Part shown: positions 17,171-24,430 of the stretch, in pieces
Numbering within the stretch: position 1 is the stretch's first letter
Layout of the letters: every line of letters begins with the position of its first letter
Origin: DATJXG01 sp035500455
GTDB taxonomy: Bacteria; Acidobacteriota; Terriglobia; Terriglobales; Acidobacteriaceae
NCBI GenBank assembly: GCA_035500455.1
Contig: DATJXG010000329.1
Span: forward strand, 1 to 29,163
Direction: 5' to 3'
Length of the DNA stretch: 29,163 nucleotides
The notes under the pieces: generated by a model
The model's input: the letters and a program-made list of their open reading frames with translations, nothing else
The model's database searches: none
Told to the model about the DNA's origin: nothing
Made by a program: the position numbers and the translations under genes

Positions 17171-18951
17171 TGTGCTACCGCGGCCTGAAAATGCGATGTC
17201 TCCGCCGAAGACAGCAGGCCGGAGGGATCCAGTACCAGGCGGACCCGTCCGTCACCGCTGATGGTTGCGCCCGCCAGGCTGGCGCAGTTGTGTAGATAGG
17301 AGCCCAGCGGCTTGATCACCGTGGACTCCTGCCCCAGAAGTTGGTCCACCAGCAGCGCCACGCGGCGCTCGCCCACTCCCAGAATCACCGCCTTGTCGGC
17401 GACCTGGGCATCCGGCCGCGCCTTGCTTTCAAACATCCTGCCCAGGCGGAGCAGCGGTAGTGTCTGGCCACGCAGGCACAGCACTTCTCTGCCCTCCAGC
17501 CGGTGTACTTCTTTGCTCTCGATGCGCGCCGTCTCAATCACCGCCCGCAGCGGCAGGGCATAAATTTCCTCCGCCACCTCCACCAGCAGCACCGGCAGAA
17601 TGGCCAGGGTAAGCGGCAGGCGCAGGCGCACGTTCGTTCCCCGCCCCAGCTTGCTTTCCAGGTCGATGGTTCCATTCATTTTTCTGAGGTTGGTGCGCAC
17701 CACATCCATGCCCACACCCCGCCCGGAAAGATCGTTCACTTTTTCCGCGGTGCTGAAGCCGGGGAGAAAAATGAAGTCGAGAATCTCCCGCTGCGACAGC
17801 GACCTGGCACGCTCCGGCGTGGTCAGCCCGTTTTCAATCGCCTTGCGCAGCACCCGCTCGGGATCGATGCCGGCGCCATCGTCCAACACGCTGATCACAA
17901 TCTGATCGCCCTCCTGCTGCGCCTCCAGCCGGATGGTTCCCTGACGTGGTTTGCCGGCCGTCTCGCGCGCATCCGGCATCTCCATGCCGTGGTCCAGCGA
18001 ATTCCGCACCAGGTGCACCAGCGGATCGCCGATCAGCTCCACCATGGTCTTATCGATCTCGGTCTCCTCACCGCTGACCAGCAGTTCGACTTCCTTTTGT
18101 AGGGTGCGCGCCACGTCGCGCACCAGGCGGGGAAACTTGCGGAAGACGGCGTCAATCGGCACCATGCGGGTGCGCAGGCCCGCGGCCTGCAGTTCCTCGG
18201 TAATGAAGCTCAAACGCGCGGTGGAAAGGTTCAGGGCCGAGTCCAGCGTTTCTGTGTCCATGCGCCGGCGGCTGAGGTCGCGGCTCAACTGCACCAGCCG
18301 GTTTCGCTCGAGGACCAGCTCCCCTACCAGATTGATGAGTTCATCGAGCTTGCGCACGTCCACGCGCATGGTCTGGGAAGCCGCGGCGTCGGCCCCCTGC
18401 CGCGCTGCTGCGACGGAAGCCTCGCCTTTGGCCGCGCTCCCAGCCGCCACCGGGGGCGCCTGCACCGCTTCCGCCGGCGCTTCCACTTCCCCGCCACCGG
18501 CTTGCGCAGCTGCTTCCTCACTGGCAACGTCTGCGGAAACCGCGGCCTCTTCGCTCTCCGGTTGCAGCGCTGCGTCCAGCTGCGCCACCAGGCCGTCAAT
18601 CGAATATTCCCGCAAACCGCCCTGGCGGATGTCGTGCAGCATCTGCCCCAGCTGATCGCGCACGCCCAGGAACGCATCCATCATGGGCCGGGTGAGCGCG
18701 ATCTCCCCGTGCCGCAATTTGTTGAGCACATCTTCGGCGCGGTGGCTCAGCCGCACCACCGGTTCGTACCCCAGGAAACTCGAGGTGCCTTTGATGGTAT
18801 GCAGGGCGCGGAATATGCGGTTCAGCAGGTCTGCATCTTCCGGCGTGGACTCCAGCGTGACCATGTCCTGGTCCATGCGCTGCAGCAGTTCCTCGGATTC
18901 CACCAGGAACTCCTGCACCAGGCTGGGGTCTTGACTCAGTTCGTTGTCCAC
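17167..18951 (-). CDS. cheA: Chemotaxis histidine kinase CheA (no P2 domain)
   Basis: CheA is the kinase of the receptor array. The 594-residue protein starts at GTG 18951. P1 (Hpt) carries phospho-acceptor H51 in ALHTIKGTSSFLG. Residues about 130-195 are a low-complexity Ala/Glu/Pro linker where many CheAs have a ~70-residue P2 CheY-binding domain; none is visible. P3 (dimerisation) starts at DVRKLDELINLVGELVLERNRL. P4 (ATPase) shows DPLVHLVRNSLDHGME (N box), LDDGAGIDPE (G1), FLPGFSTAEKVNDLSGRGVGMD (F and G2 boxes). P5 is the CheW-like domain to the end. CheY and CheB would dock directly on P1 or P4. It follows cheW by 28 nt. Confidence 0.95.
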   Translation of the reverse strand: MDNELSQDPSLVQEFLVESEELLQRMDQDMVTLESTPEDADLLNRIFRALHTIKGTSSFLGYEPVVRLSHRAEDVLNKLRHGEIALTRPMMDAFLGVRDQLGQMLHDIRQGGLREYSIDGLVAQLDAALQPESEEAAVSADVASEEAAAQAGGGEVEAPAEAVQAPPVAAGSAAKGEASVAAARQGADAAASQTMRVDVRKLDELINLVGELVLERNRLVQLSRDLSRRRMDTETLDSALNLSTARLSFITEELQAAGLRTRMVPIDAVFRKFPRLVRDVARTLQKEVELLVSGEETEIDKTMVELIGDPLVHLVRNSLDHGMEMPDARETAGKPRQGTIRLEAQQEGDQIVISVLDDGAGIDPERVLRKAIENGLTTPERARSLSQREILDFIFLPGFSTAEKVNDLSGRGVGMDVVRTNLRKMNGTIDLESKLGRGTNVRLRLPLTLAILPVLLVEVAEEIYALPLRAVIETARIESKEVHRLEGREVLCLRGQTLPLLRLGRMFESKARPDAQVADKAVILGVGERRVALLVDQLLGQESTVIKPLGSYLHNCASLAGATISGDGRVRLVLDPSGLLSSAETSHFQAAVAQ

Positions 18952-18979
18952 GTAAGCACGCCCTCAGTGAGGAGAAGAA

Positions 18980-19504
18980 TCAGGCCTCAGCCATCTGCGT
19001 AATGGAGACATCTTCGGAATCGCTCATCAGGCGGTCCACATCCAGCAGAATCAGCAGCCGGTTATCCAGCTTGCCTACGCCCGAAACATATTCGCGTTCT
19101 ACCTTGCCCAGGCGCGGCGGCGGCTCCACCGTGTCGGCGGGAATGCGCAGAACCTCGGAGACGGAGTCCACGATGAAGCCGAGCACGGTGCCTTTCACTT
19201 CCACCACCACGATGCGGGTCTGCTTGTCGTGCGCCAGTTCTTCCAGTCCGAACCGCTTGCGCAGCGCCACTACTGGAATGACCTTGCCGCGCAGATTGAT
19301 CACCCCGTCCACGAAGTCCGGCGAGTTGGGCACTCGCGTCAGGTCCTGAATGCGGATGATTTCCTGCACCCGCAGTATGTCCAGCCCGAATTCTTCCCCG
19401 CCGATGTGAAAACTCACCAGCTGCAGAAGGTCCCCGTGTCCCTGCCGGGTACCGTGCAGGCTGACCGTCCGGTTCTGTGAGTCGTTGGTCGCGTTGGTTT
19501 GCAT
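18980..19504 (-). CDS. cheW: Chemotaxis coupling protein CheW
   Basis: CheW links receptors to CheA in the signalling array. The 174-residue protein is a single CheW-like double beta-barrel: LVSFHIGGEEFGLDILRVQEI, LTRVPNSPDFVDGVINLRGKVIPVV, LRKRFGL, and RIVVVEVKGTVLGFIVDSVSEVL. A basic/polar extension of about 25 residues precedes the domain. Translation starts at ATG 19504 with AGGAG seven nt upstream. A sigma-28 promoter lies 72-98 nt upstream of the start, so this is the first gene of the cheW-A-R-HDOD-B unit. Confidence 0.95.
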   Translation of the reverse strand: MQTNATNDSQNRTVSLHGTRQGHGDLLQLVSFHIGGEEFGLDILRVQEIIRIQDLTRVPNSPDFVDGVINLRGKVIPVVALRKRFGLEELAHDKQTRIVVVEVKGTVLGFIVDSVSEVLRIPADTVEPPPRLGKVEREYVSGVGKLDNRLLILLDVDRLMSDSEDVSITQMAEA

Positions 19505-19575
19505 AGTGATCTCCTGTCCGCTTCTCTCACCTCGCCCGGTGGGTTGCCGGGCCCCCGAAGTGGCGCCTCAGGATG

Positions 19576-19602
19576 TAATCGGCAGGAAAACCAGGGACTT
19601 TA
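19576..19602 (-). promoter_or_regulatory. Sigma-28 (FliA) promoter of the cheW operon
   Basis: Read on the minus strand the site is TAAAGTCC, 11 nt, GCCGATTA, against the sigma-28 consensus TAAAGTTT-N11-GCCGATAA. The -10 box differs at one base and the spacing is exact. Transcription would start about 64 nt before cheW. Two similar sites occur before mcp and fliC in this window. Confidence 0.85.
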
Positions 19603-19763
19603 TTCCGGGCAATCGGAGCGTCGGAAAGAAAAGGCGGCGAACCACGGAACCAACGGGACAAACGCGAACCAACGGGAAGCGAACGCCCCACCCCAGGCTT
19701 CGGCCACCCGGACCAGAAACATCTCCACGCCCGGCCTCCCGGCACACCCCCGATGGCAGCGGA

Positions 19764-21509
19764 CTAGCCGGCCCGCGCCGCCAACGCCTTCCTTTTTTCC
19801 GGCGCCGCCAGGGCCGAGTCCGCCCCCCGCCCGAGCTTGCGGCCGTTGCCTTGGCCCAGGCCAAGCCCGTCCCCTTCCTGCAGTTTGAAGTTGCTGACAA
19901 TCTTCTGCAGGTCCAGCGCCAACCCTGACAAGTCCTGGCACGCCTGCGCCGACTGCTTCGCCCCCTCCGCCGATTCCTTCACCAGCTTCGCAATCTGCTC
20001 CATGTTGTTGTTGATCTCTTCTGTCGCGCTCGACTGCTCGGTCGCCGCCGTGGCGATATGGGTGATCATCTCGCCCACCTGCTCCGACATGTGGATGATC
20101 TCCCGCAGCGAGTCCCCCGCCTTCGCCGTCGTCGTCACTCCCTCTTCCACCTGCCGGTTGCCCTCTTCCATCGCCGCCACCGCCACCTTGGTTTCGTCCT
20201 GGACGGTGCGGATCATGGTGGCGATTTCCTTTGTCGCAGAGGTGGTGCGCTCGGCGAGTTTCCGCACCTCGTCGGCGACGACGGCAAATCCCCGTCCCTG
20301 CTCGCCCGCGCGCGCCGCTTCAATCGCCGCGTTCAGGGCCAGCAGGTTGGTCTGGTCGGCGATGTCGTCGATTACCCCGATAATCCGCCCGATCTGGTCG
20401 CTGCTCTTGCCCAGTTCATCCACTTTCTTGGCGGTGGCGCTGACCGATCCGGCAATGACCCGCATCTTGGCCAGGGTCTCGTCCACGATGCCGCCGCCGT
20501 GGCGCGCCGTCTCCGCCGCCTTTTGGGACGCATCCGCCGCCTTGGCCGAATTCTCCGAAACCTGCAACACCGTGGACGACATCTCCTGCATCGCGGTGGC
20601 CACTTGCGCAGTCTGATCTTTTTGCGTCTCCGCGCCCTGCGACTGCTGCGAGGCCGACGATGAAATCTCCTCGCTGGCGCTGGCCACGTGCTCGGCCGTT
20701 CCGGCCACGGACTGGATGATCTCGCGCAAATTGTTCTTCATCTTGTTGAGGGCGGCTCCCGCCAGGCCGATCTCATCCTGGGCCCTGATGTCCATGTCAT
20801 CCACGGCCAGGTTGTTGCCCGCGATCTCCTCGATCTGGGCCAGCATGTCGGTGGCAGCGGTGGACATCGAACGCGCAATCGCAGTTGCGATCACAAAGCC
20901 CACTGCCACTGCCGCGACCAGAATCCCAATCACCCAATAGCGTGATGAGGAATAAACCGCCGCGGCCGAAGCGCCTGACTCCGTTCCGCTCTTGACATTA
21001 AGGGCAACATCGTTGTCCAGAGCCTTGAAGGCGGCGCTGGATGCCTCGAAACCCTCGGTTTGCGAGACCTGCGTGGAATCCTCATATTTTCCCTTGTCGA
21101 AGAGATCGATTGCCCGCTTCTGGGCATCGAGGTATTGGTCCCAGGCCTTGCGAAACTCTTGGTAAGTTTGGCGCTCCTGGTCGGAGCTGATCAGGCGTTC
21201 GTACGCTTGCTCGTCTTCTGCGATCCGCGGCAGCCGCTCTCTGAGCAGGTTCTCGGCTCTAGTTACGGAGTCTTTGTCTCTGCTGAGGAGCACGTTGAGT
21301 TCTGCCCGGCGCACTGCCGAAGCATCCAGCGCCAGCTTGTCCACGGCGTTCACGCTCGGCAGCCAGTTCGTAGACAAGTCCAGCGTTGAACTATTTACCT
21401 TGGAGATCTCAACCAGAGAGAATACCCCGAGGATGATCATGAGCACCTGAACAACAGCAAACCCCAGCCCTAACTTTTTGCCGATTTTCAGACCACTGAA
21501 CCATGCCAT
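19764..21509 (-). CDS. Methyl-accepting chemotaxis protein (transmembrane receptor)
   Basis: A 581-residue class receptor: TM1 about 13-35, a periplasmic sensor about 36-188 of four-helix-bundle (4HB_MCP) character, TM2 191-212, HAMP about 213-265, then the long cytoplasmic coiled-coil. The hairpin tip that binds CheA and CheW lies at about 376-422, with TNLLALNAAIEAARAGEQGR and GFAVVADEVRKLAERT. Gln/Glu-rich helices around 285-310 and 490-510 hold likely methylation sites. There is no C-terminal NWETF-type tether. The start ATG 21509 is preceded by GGGAGG at six nt; the frame opens 21 nt earlier without a ribosome site. Its own sigma-28 promoter lies at 21620-21646. The ligand is unknown. 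Confidence 0.9.
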   Translation of the reverse strand: MAWFSGLKIGKKLGLGFAVVQVLMIILGVFSLVEISKVNSSTLDLSTNWLPSVNAVDKLALDASAVRRAELNVLLSRDKDSVTRAENLLRERLPRIAEDEQAYERLISSDQERQTYQEFRKAWDQYLDAQKRAIDLFDKGKYEDSTQVSQTEGFEASSAAFKALDNDVALNVKSGTESGASAAAVYSSSRYWVIGILVAAVAVGFVIATAIARSMSTAATDMLAQIEEIAGNNLAVDDMDIRAQDEIGLAGAALNKMKNNLREIIQSVAGTAEHVASASEEISSSASQQSQGAETQKDQTAQVATAMQEMSSTVLQVSENSAKAADASQKAAETARHGGGIVDETLAKMRVIAGSVSATAKKVDELGKSSDQIGRIIGVIDDIADQTNLLALNAAIEAARAGEQGRGFAVVADEVRKLAERTTSATKEIATMIRTVQDETKVAVAAMEEGNRQVEEGVTTTAKAGDSLREIIHMSEQVGEMITHIATAATEQSSATEEINNNMEQIAKLVKESAEGAKQSAQACQDLSGLALDLQKIVSNFKLQEGDGLGLGQGNGRKLGRGADSALAAPEKRKALAARAG

Positions 21510-21619
21510 GTGCAGCCTCCCGGTTGCCAAGACTGGCGGTGCTCTTGGGTTCTAGCCCACGCGAAGATGTCCGGCTCGCCAGTGCTTTCGCCGCAATAAA
21601 CGCACTGCGGCCACGGGTT

Positions 21620-21646
21620 ACATCGGCTTCAAAGTGCCTGACTTTA
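21620..21646 (-). promoter_or_regulatory. Sigma-28 (FliA) promoter of the mcp gene
   Basis: Read on the minus strand: TAAAGTCA, 11 nt, GCCGATGT. Both box cores (TAAAGT and GCCGAT) match the FliA consensus with exact spacing. The leader to the mcp ATG would be about 100 nt. Confidence 0.8.
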
Positions 21647-21783
21647 GTCGATTTCGGGGAAAAGAGGAGCAGTAATACCCGCCACCTCGGAGACTGTGCC
21701 GCGATTCCCTGACCCTATCCGTGCCTGTGATTCTGAGCGAATTGCGCAAGCGAACCAGCCCTTGCGCTCAGAGGCTGAACTTT

Positions 21784-21800
21784 TTGTGGTCGGACCACAA
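21784..21800. promoter_or_regulatory. Interrupted palindrome resembling a GntR/FadR-type operator
   Basis: TTGTGGTCGGACCACAA is a perfect 8-bp inverted repeat around one central base. Its core TGGTCGGACCA resembles the operators of FadR-subfamily GntR regulators (TGGTCnGACCA). It lies about 140 nt upstream of the mcp promoter, with no regulator gene in the window, and could instead be a repeat remnant. Confidence 0.3.
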
Positions 21801-21870
21801 CTACGTCCTGTCATCGTGAGAGGATCTGACTCTTGCCCAGCCACCTCTGAACTGTCATTCGAAAAATAAT

Positions 21871-21969
21871 TGTCATTCCGAGCGCAGCGAGGAATCTGGG
21901 CCTCTTCCGACAGCGGCGGTATGCCGATGTACGCACGAACCCAGATCCCCCGCTGCGCTCGGGATGACA
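21871..21969. repeat. REP-like imperfect inverted repeat, 30-nt arms around a 39-nt loop
   Basis: The arms at 21871-21900 and 21940-21969 are complementary at about 27 of 30 positions (arm core TCCGAGCGCAGCG). The arm sequence is related to the element at the right window edge (TCCTGAGCGAAGCGAAGG). This is a dispersed, non-coding repeat of the kind abundant in acidobacterial contigs. It may fold as a large hairpin at the end of the motB transcript. Confidence 0.75.
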
Positions 21970-22076
21970 CTTCAGGGGAGTCTCCCGACAAAGAGTCACA
22001 GCCCCTAAGGACGACAATTGTGGGTGAGATGCTAACTTCCCCCTACCAGCAGACCACGCGTTGTGACATCGCCACC

Positions 22077-22934
22077 TCAGCGCACGATCGGCGAGGGCTT
22101 TCCGCTGGAGACCGGCGGCTCCGGAGCAGGCGGCGCTGCGGGCGGTGGCTGAAACTTCCCCACCACCACTACATCCACCCGCCGGTTCTGCGCCCGCCCG
22201 TCCGCGGTATCGTTGCCGGCCACGGGATGGTATTGCGCATAACCGGCCGCCGCCAGCCGCTCCGGGGCAAAACCATACTTCATGATCAGCAGCCGCACCA
22301 GTTCGGTGGCGCGACCGGTGGAAAGCTCCCAGTTGGACTTGAACAGCGCGTTATGAATTGGGGCGTTGTCGGTGTGGCCTTCGATGCGGATGCGATACGG
22401 CCGCTGCTTCAACAAATCTGCAATGCGGCTGAACGCGGGCAGCGAGCGCGCCTGAATGTCCGCCGAGCCGCTGGCGAAGAAGCCGATCTCGCGCAGGCTG
22501 ATCACCAGCCCGTCGGGCACGGTGCGCAGGTCCACTTCGTGGCGCGAAATCTCCGCCGACAGCGCATGCTCCAGGTCGCGCCGCAGATCGGTAAGATTGG
22601 AACTTTCCTCGGTGGAGAGTGGTTCATTGGCCGGTGGCACAATACGCCCCAAAGCCGCGGTCCGGCGGGCGTTGTCGATGGCCTGCACCGGGCTGATCGG
22701 CATCGGCTCCTCGGTGTTCAGCGGCACCTGGCTGTTGGAGGCGGGAAATACCCCCAGTTGCTGAAACGCCACCTGGATGGCCATCGCCACCCGCCCCACT
22801 TTCCGCTTGTCCACCTGCGCGCTCGAGTACAGCACCACGAAAAATGCGAACAGCAGGGTGATGAAGTCGGCGTAGGAAACCAGCCAGCGGTCATGACTGG
22901 GGTGGTCGCTGCGCCGCCGTCTTCTATATCTCAT
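22077..22934 (-). CDS. motB: Flagellar motor stator protein MotB
   Basis: MotB forms the peptidoglycan-anchored stator half with MotA. The 285-residue protein has a basic N-terminus (RYRRRRRSDHPSHDRW), then one membrane helix with the ion-carrying aspartate D23 in VSYADFITLLFAFFVVLY. A plug/linker follows (about 45-145), then an OmpA-like peptidoglycan-binding domain with IEGHTDNAPIHNALFKSNWELSTGRA. A Pro-rich tail ends the protein. The start codon lies in one copy of a 13-bp tandem duplication, and the better ribosome site (GGAG, nine nt) fits the upstream copy's out-of-frame ATG; see findings. Whether H+ or Na+ drives it is not decided. Confidence 0.93.
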   Translation of the reverse strand: MRYRRRRRSDHPSHDRWLVSYADFITLLFAFFVVLYSSAQVDKRKVGRVAMAIQVAFQQLGVFPASNSQVPLNTEEPMPISPVQAIDNARRTAALGRIVPPANEPLSTEESSNLTDLRRDLEHALSAEISRHEVDLRTVPDGLVISLREIGFFASGSADIQARSLPAFSRIADLLKQRPYRIRIEGHTDNAPIHNALFKSNWELSTGRATELVRLLIMKYGFAPERLAAAGYAQYHPVAGNDTADGRAQNRRVDVVVVGKFQPPPAAPPAPEPPVSSGKPSPIVR

Positions 22935-22948
22935 GTCTATATCTCATG
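22923..22948. repeat. 13-bp perfect tandem duplication at the motB start
   Basis: Two identical 13-nt units (TCTATATCTCATG on the plus strand) lie at 22923-22935 and 22936-22948. Each contains a minus-strand ATG. The downstream one (22934) is the motB start; the upstream one (22947) opens a 7-codon frame that ends with TAG inside motB. Confidence 0.9.
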
Positions 22949-22976
22949 TCCGCTTACTCCAGCACGCTCCGCGTCC

Positions 22977-23780
22977 TCACGGATTCCCCGCACGCGCCGC
23001 CTGCGCCTTGCCCGCGGCAGCTTCCGCGGGCGCCATTTTGTCGCTGAGGAATGCCACCAGCTTGGTTTCCAGCATGCGCGGATTCATGCCCTCCAGAATC
23101 GACACCACTCCCTCCAGCGTCATCTCCCGCAGCACCTGTTCTTCCCGCAGCCGGATCCTCAGCTTCCCCGCCGTGGGCAGAAGGAAAAGATTGGCTGCTC
23201 CCACTCCGTAAATCGTGGCCACAAAGGCCACCGCGATGCCCTTGCCTACTTCGTCAATCTTGTCGAGATGCTGCATCACTTGGATCAGCCCCAGCACCGC
23301 GCCGATAATGCCGATGGTCGGAGAAAATCCTCCAGCCGACTCGAACACCTGGGAAAATTTCTCTTCCCGCTCCAGGTAGTTATCCATCTCCAATTCGACC
23401 ATGCGCCGCAGGTCCTGCGGCTCGGTTCCGTCCACCGCCAGCATGAGGGTTTTCTTGAGGAAGGGATCGCGGATATTGCCCAGCTCCGCGTCCAGCGCCA
23501 CAATCCCGTCGCGCCGCGCCTGCTTGGCGAATTTCACCAGCAGGTTCAGGATCTCCCGGGGATTGTGCTGCGGTTCCACGAACACCCGCGCCAGCCGGCG
23601 CAAGGCCCCGCCCACCACCGCCAAAGGAAACTGGATGAGCACCGCCCCCGCGGTTCCTCCGAACACGATCATGGCGGCGGTGGGCTGCAGGACTTGCGAT
23701 AAGTTCCCGCCCTCCAGCAGCAGACCCGCCACCACCCCGGCCAGCGCGACGAATACCCCTCCCCAGGTGGCCTTGTCCAC
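22977..23780 (-). CDS. motA: Flagellar motor stator protein MotA
   Basis: MotA forms the ion channel with MotB and transmits torque to FliG. The 267-residue protein starts at GTG 23780 and has four membrane helices: about 5-22, 33-50, a third in GGFSPTIGIIGAVLGLIQ, and a fourth in AVAFVATIYGVGAANLFLLPTAGK. The conserved prolines are in FSPTIG and FLLPTA. The cytoplasmic loop has the charged LRRMVELEMDNYLEREEKF segment expected to contact FliG. Length and motifs fit the MotA/PomA family. It begins 5 nt after the flbD stop, with a ribosome site in the end of flbD, so the two are coupled. Confidence 0.94.
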   Translation of the reverse strand: MDKATWGGVFVALAGVVAGLLLEGGNLSQVLQPTAAMIVFGGTAGAVLIQFPLAVVGGALRRLARVFVEPQHNPREILNLLVKFAKQARRDGIVALDAELGNIRDPFLKKTLMLAVDGTEPQDLRRMVELEMDNYLEREEKFSQVFESAGGFSPTIGIIGAVLGLIQVMQHLDKIDEVGKGIAVAFVATIYGVGAANLFLLPTAGKLRIRLREEQVLREMTLEGVVSILEGMNPRMLETKLVAFLSDKMAPAEAAAGKAQAARAGNP

Positions 23781-23785
23781 GATCC

Positions 23786-24052
23786 TTACTCCTCGCCTGG
23801 ATTCGCCTTCTTTGTCTCCACCGCAGTCAGCGCGGTGACGCTCGCCACCTGGTCCCAGGCGGGAAAGATTCCCCGCAGCACGCTGCGGCGGAATTCGATG
23901 ATGCGTTCTACTACCTGATCCACACTTTCCAGCACCATGAACTTCTCCCCGTTCAGCAGCGTGATCAGTGTGTCCGGAGCCTGCTCCACGAACTTCACCA
24001 GATCAGAGTTGACGATCAGCGCCTGGCTGTTCAGCCGCGTCAAACGAATCAT
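23786..24052 (-). CDS. flbD: Flagellar protein FlbD (FlbD/PF06289 family)
   Basis: A small 88-residue protein from ATG 24052, preceded by AGGAGG nine nt upstream. The longer frame upstream passes through repeats and is not used. MIRLTRLNSQALIVNSDLVKFVE and PDTLITLLNGEKFMVLESVDQVVERIIEFRR are typical of the FlbD family found in front of motA in spirochaetes and other phyla (flgE-flbD-motA-motB order). Its exact function is not established; a role in flagellar assembly or expression is assumed. This is not the Caulobacter NtrC-like FlbD. The last ~25 residues are an unassigned extension. Confidence 0.88.
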   Translation of the reverse strand: MIRLTRLNSQALIVNSDLVKFVEQAPDTLITLLNGEKFMVLESVDQVVERIIEFRRSVLRGIFPAWDQVASVTALTAVETKKANPGEE

Positions 24053-24066
24053 CCGGCCCCCTCCTG

Positions 24067-24170
24067 CCGATTTTCGATTGCCGATTGCTGCTTGCCGATT
24101 TCGGGCACGCCCAAGAATCGATTCGTCCACAAACCGCAAATCGACAATCACCAATCGACAAGCGACAGAA
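24067..24170. repeat. Degenerate inverted/direct repeat cluster (CGATTGCCGATTG type)
   Basis: Units such as GATTTTCGATTG, CCGATTGCTG and TTGCCGATTTCGG on the left recur as complementary AAATCGACAATC, CCAATCGACAAGCG on the right, with mismatches. Probably a decayed dispersed repeat just upstream of flbD. Confidence 0.5.
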
Positions 24171-24286
24171 CCCCCGGACGGGGCGCACTTCAACTTAATT
24201 CCTATCGGAGAACCCGGCGGCTTCATCACTGGATGCGGTAATGGCGCGGGTTACGGAGGTACTTGGCGCTTTGGGAACGCGCCCGC

Positions 24287-24313
24287 TAAAGCACAAACGC
24301 ATTTCGCCGATGG
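24287..24313 (+). promoter_or_regulatory. Sigma-28 (FliA) promoter of the flagellin gene
   Basis: TAAAGCAC at 24287-24294, 11 nt, then GCCGATGG at 24306-24313. Core bases TAAAG and GCCGAT match the FliA consensus with exact spacing. The leader to the fliC ATG is about 110 nt. Confidence 0.8.
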
Positions 24314-24430
24314 AGTGTGCTGTAAGGCAAGCAACCAGGTTCCACGCCGCTCAGAGCCGGCTACTCTCCCAGGTTTTGTGGAGGAGGCGGTTCGAAAGAG
24401 ACGGGACCAAACACACAAGGAGCAACTCCC

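Larger units (their letters stand above)
21510..22076. other. 567-nt intergenic region upstream of mcp with promoter, operator-like palindrome and repeat hairpin
   Basis: No gene is supported. It holds the mcp sigma-28 promoter (21620-21646), an exact 8-bp interrupted palindrome (21784-21800), decayed 'TGTCAT..GAG' repeats from about 21805, and the large inverted repeat 21871-21969. Open frames reading RAQRGIW or PRCARDD here are translations of the repeat. Confidence 0.6.
24053..24430. other. 378-nt divergent intergenic region between flbD and fliC
   Basis: It carries decayed repeats of GATTGCCGATT type on one side (about 24067-24170) and the fliC sigma-28 promoter on the other. I found no sigma-28 or sigma-54 site for flbD. 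No gene is supported. Confidence 0.6.

Noticed and set aside
21644..21991. 115-codon minus-strand open frame upstream of mcp
   Set aside because: Reads SSRAQRGIW and PRCARND, which is the translation of the REP-like repeat, and it crosses the mcp promoter.
21870..23702. 610-codon plus-strand open frame antisense to motB and motA
   Set aside because: Its product is His/Gln/Arg-rich with no domain, while the minus strand has clear MotB and MotA motifs. It is a shadow of high-GC codon bias.
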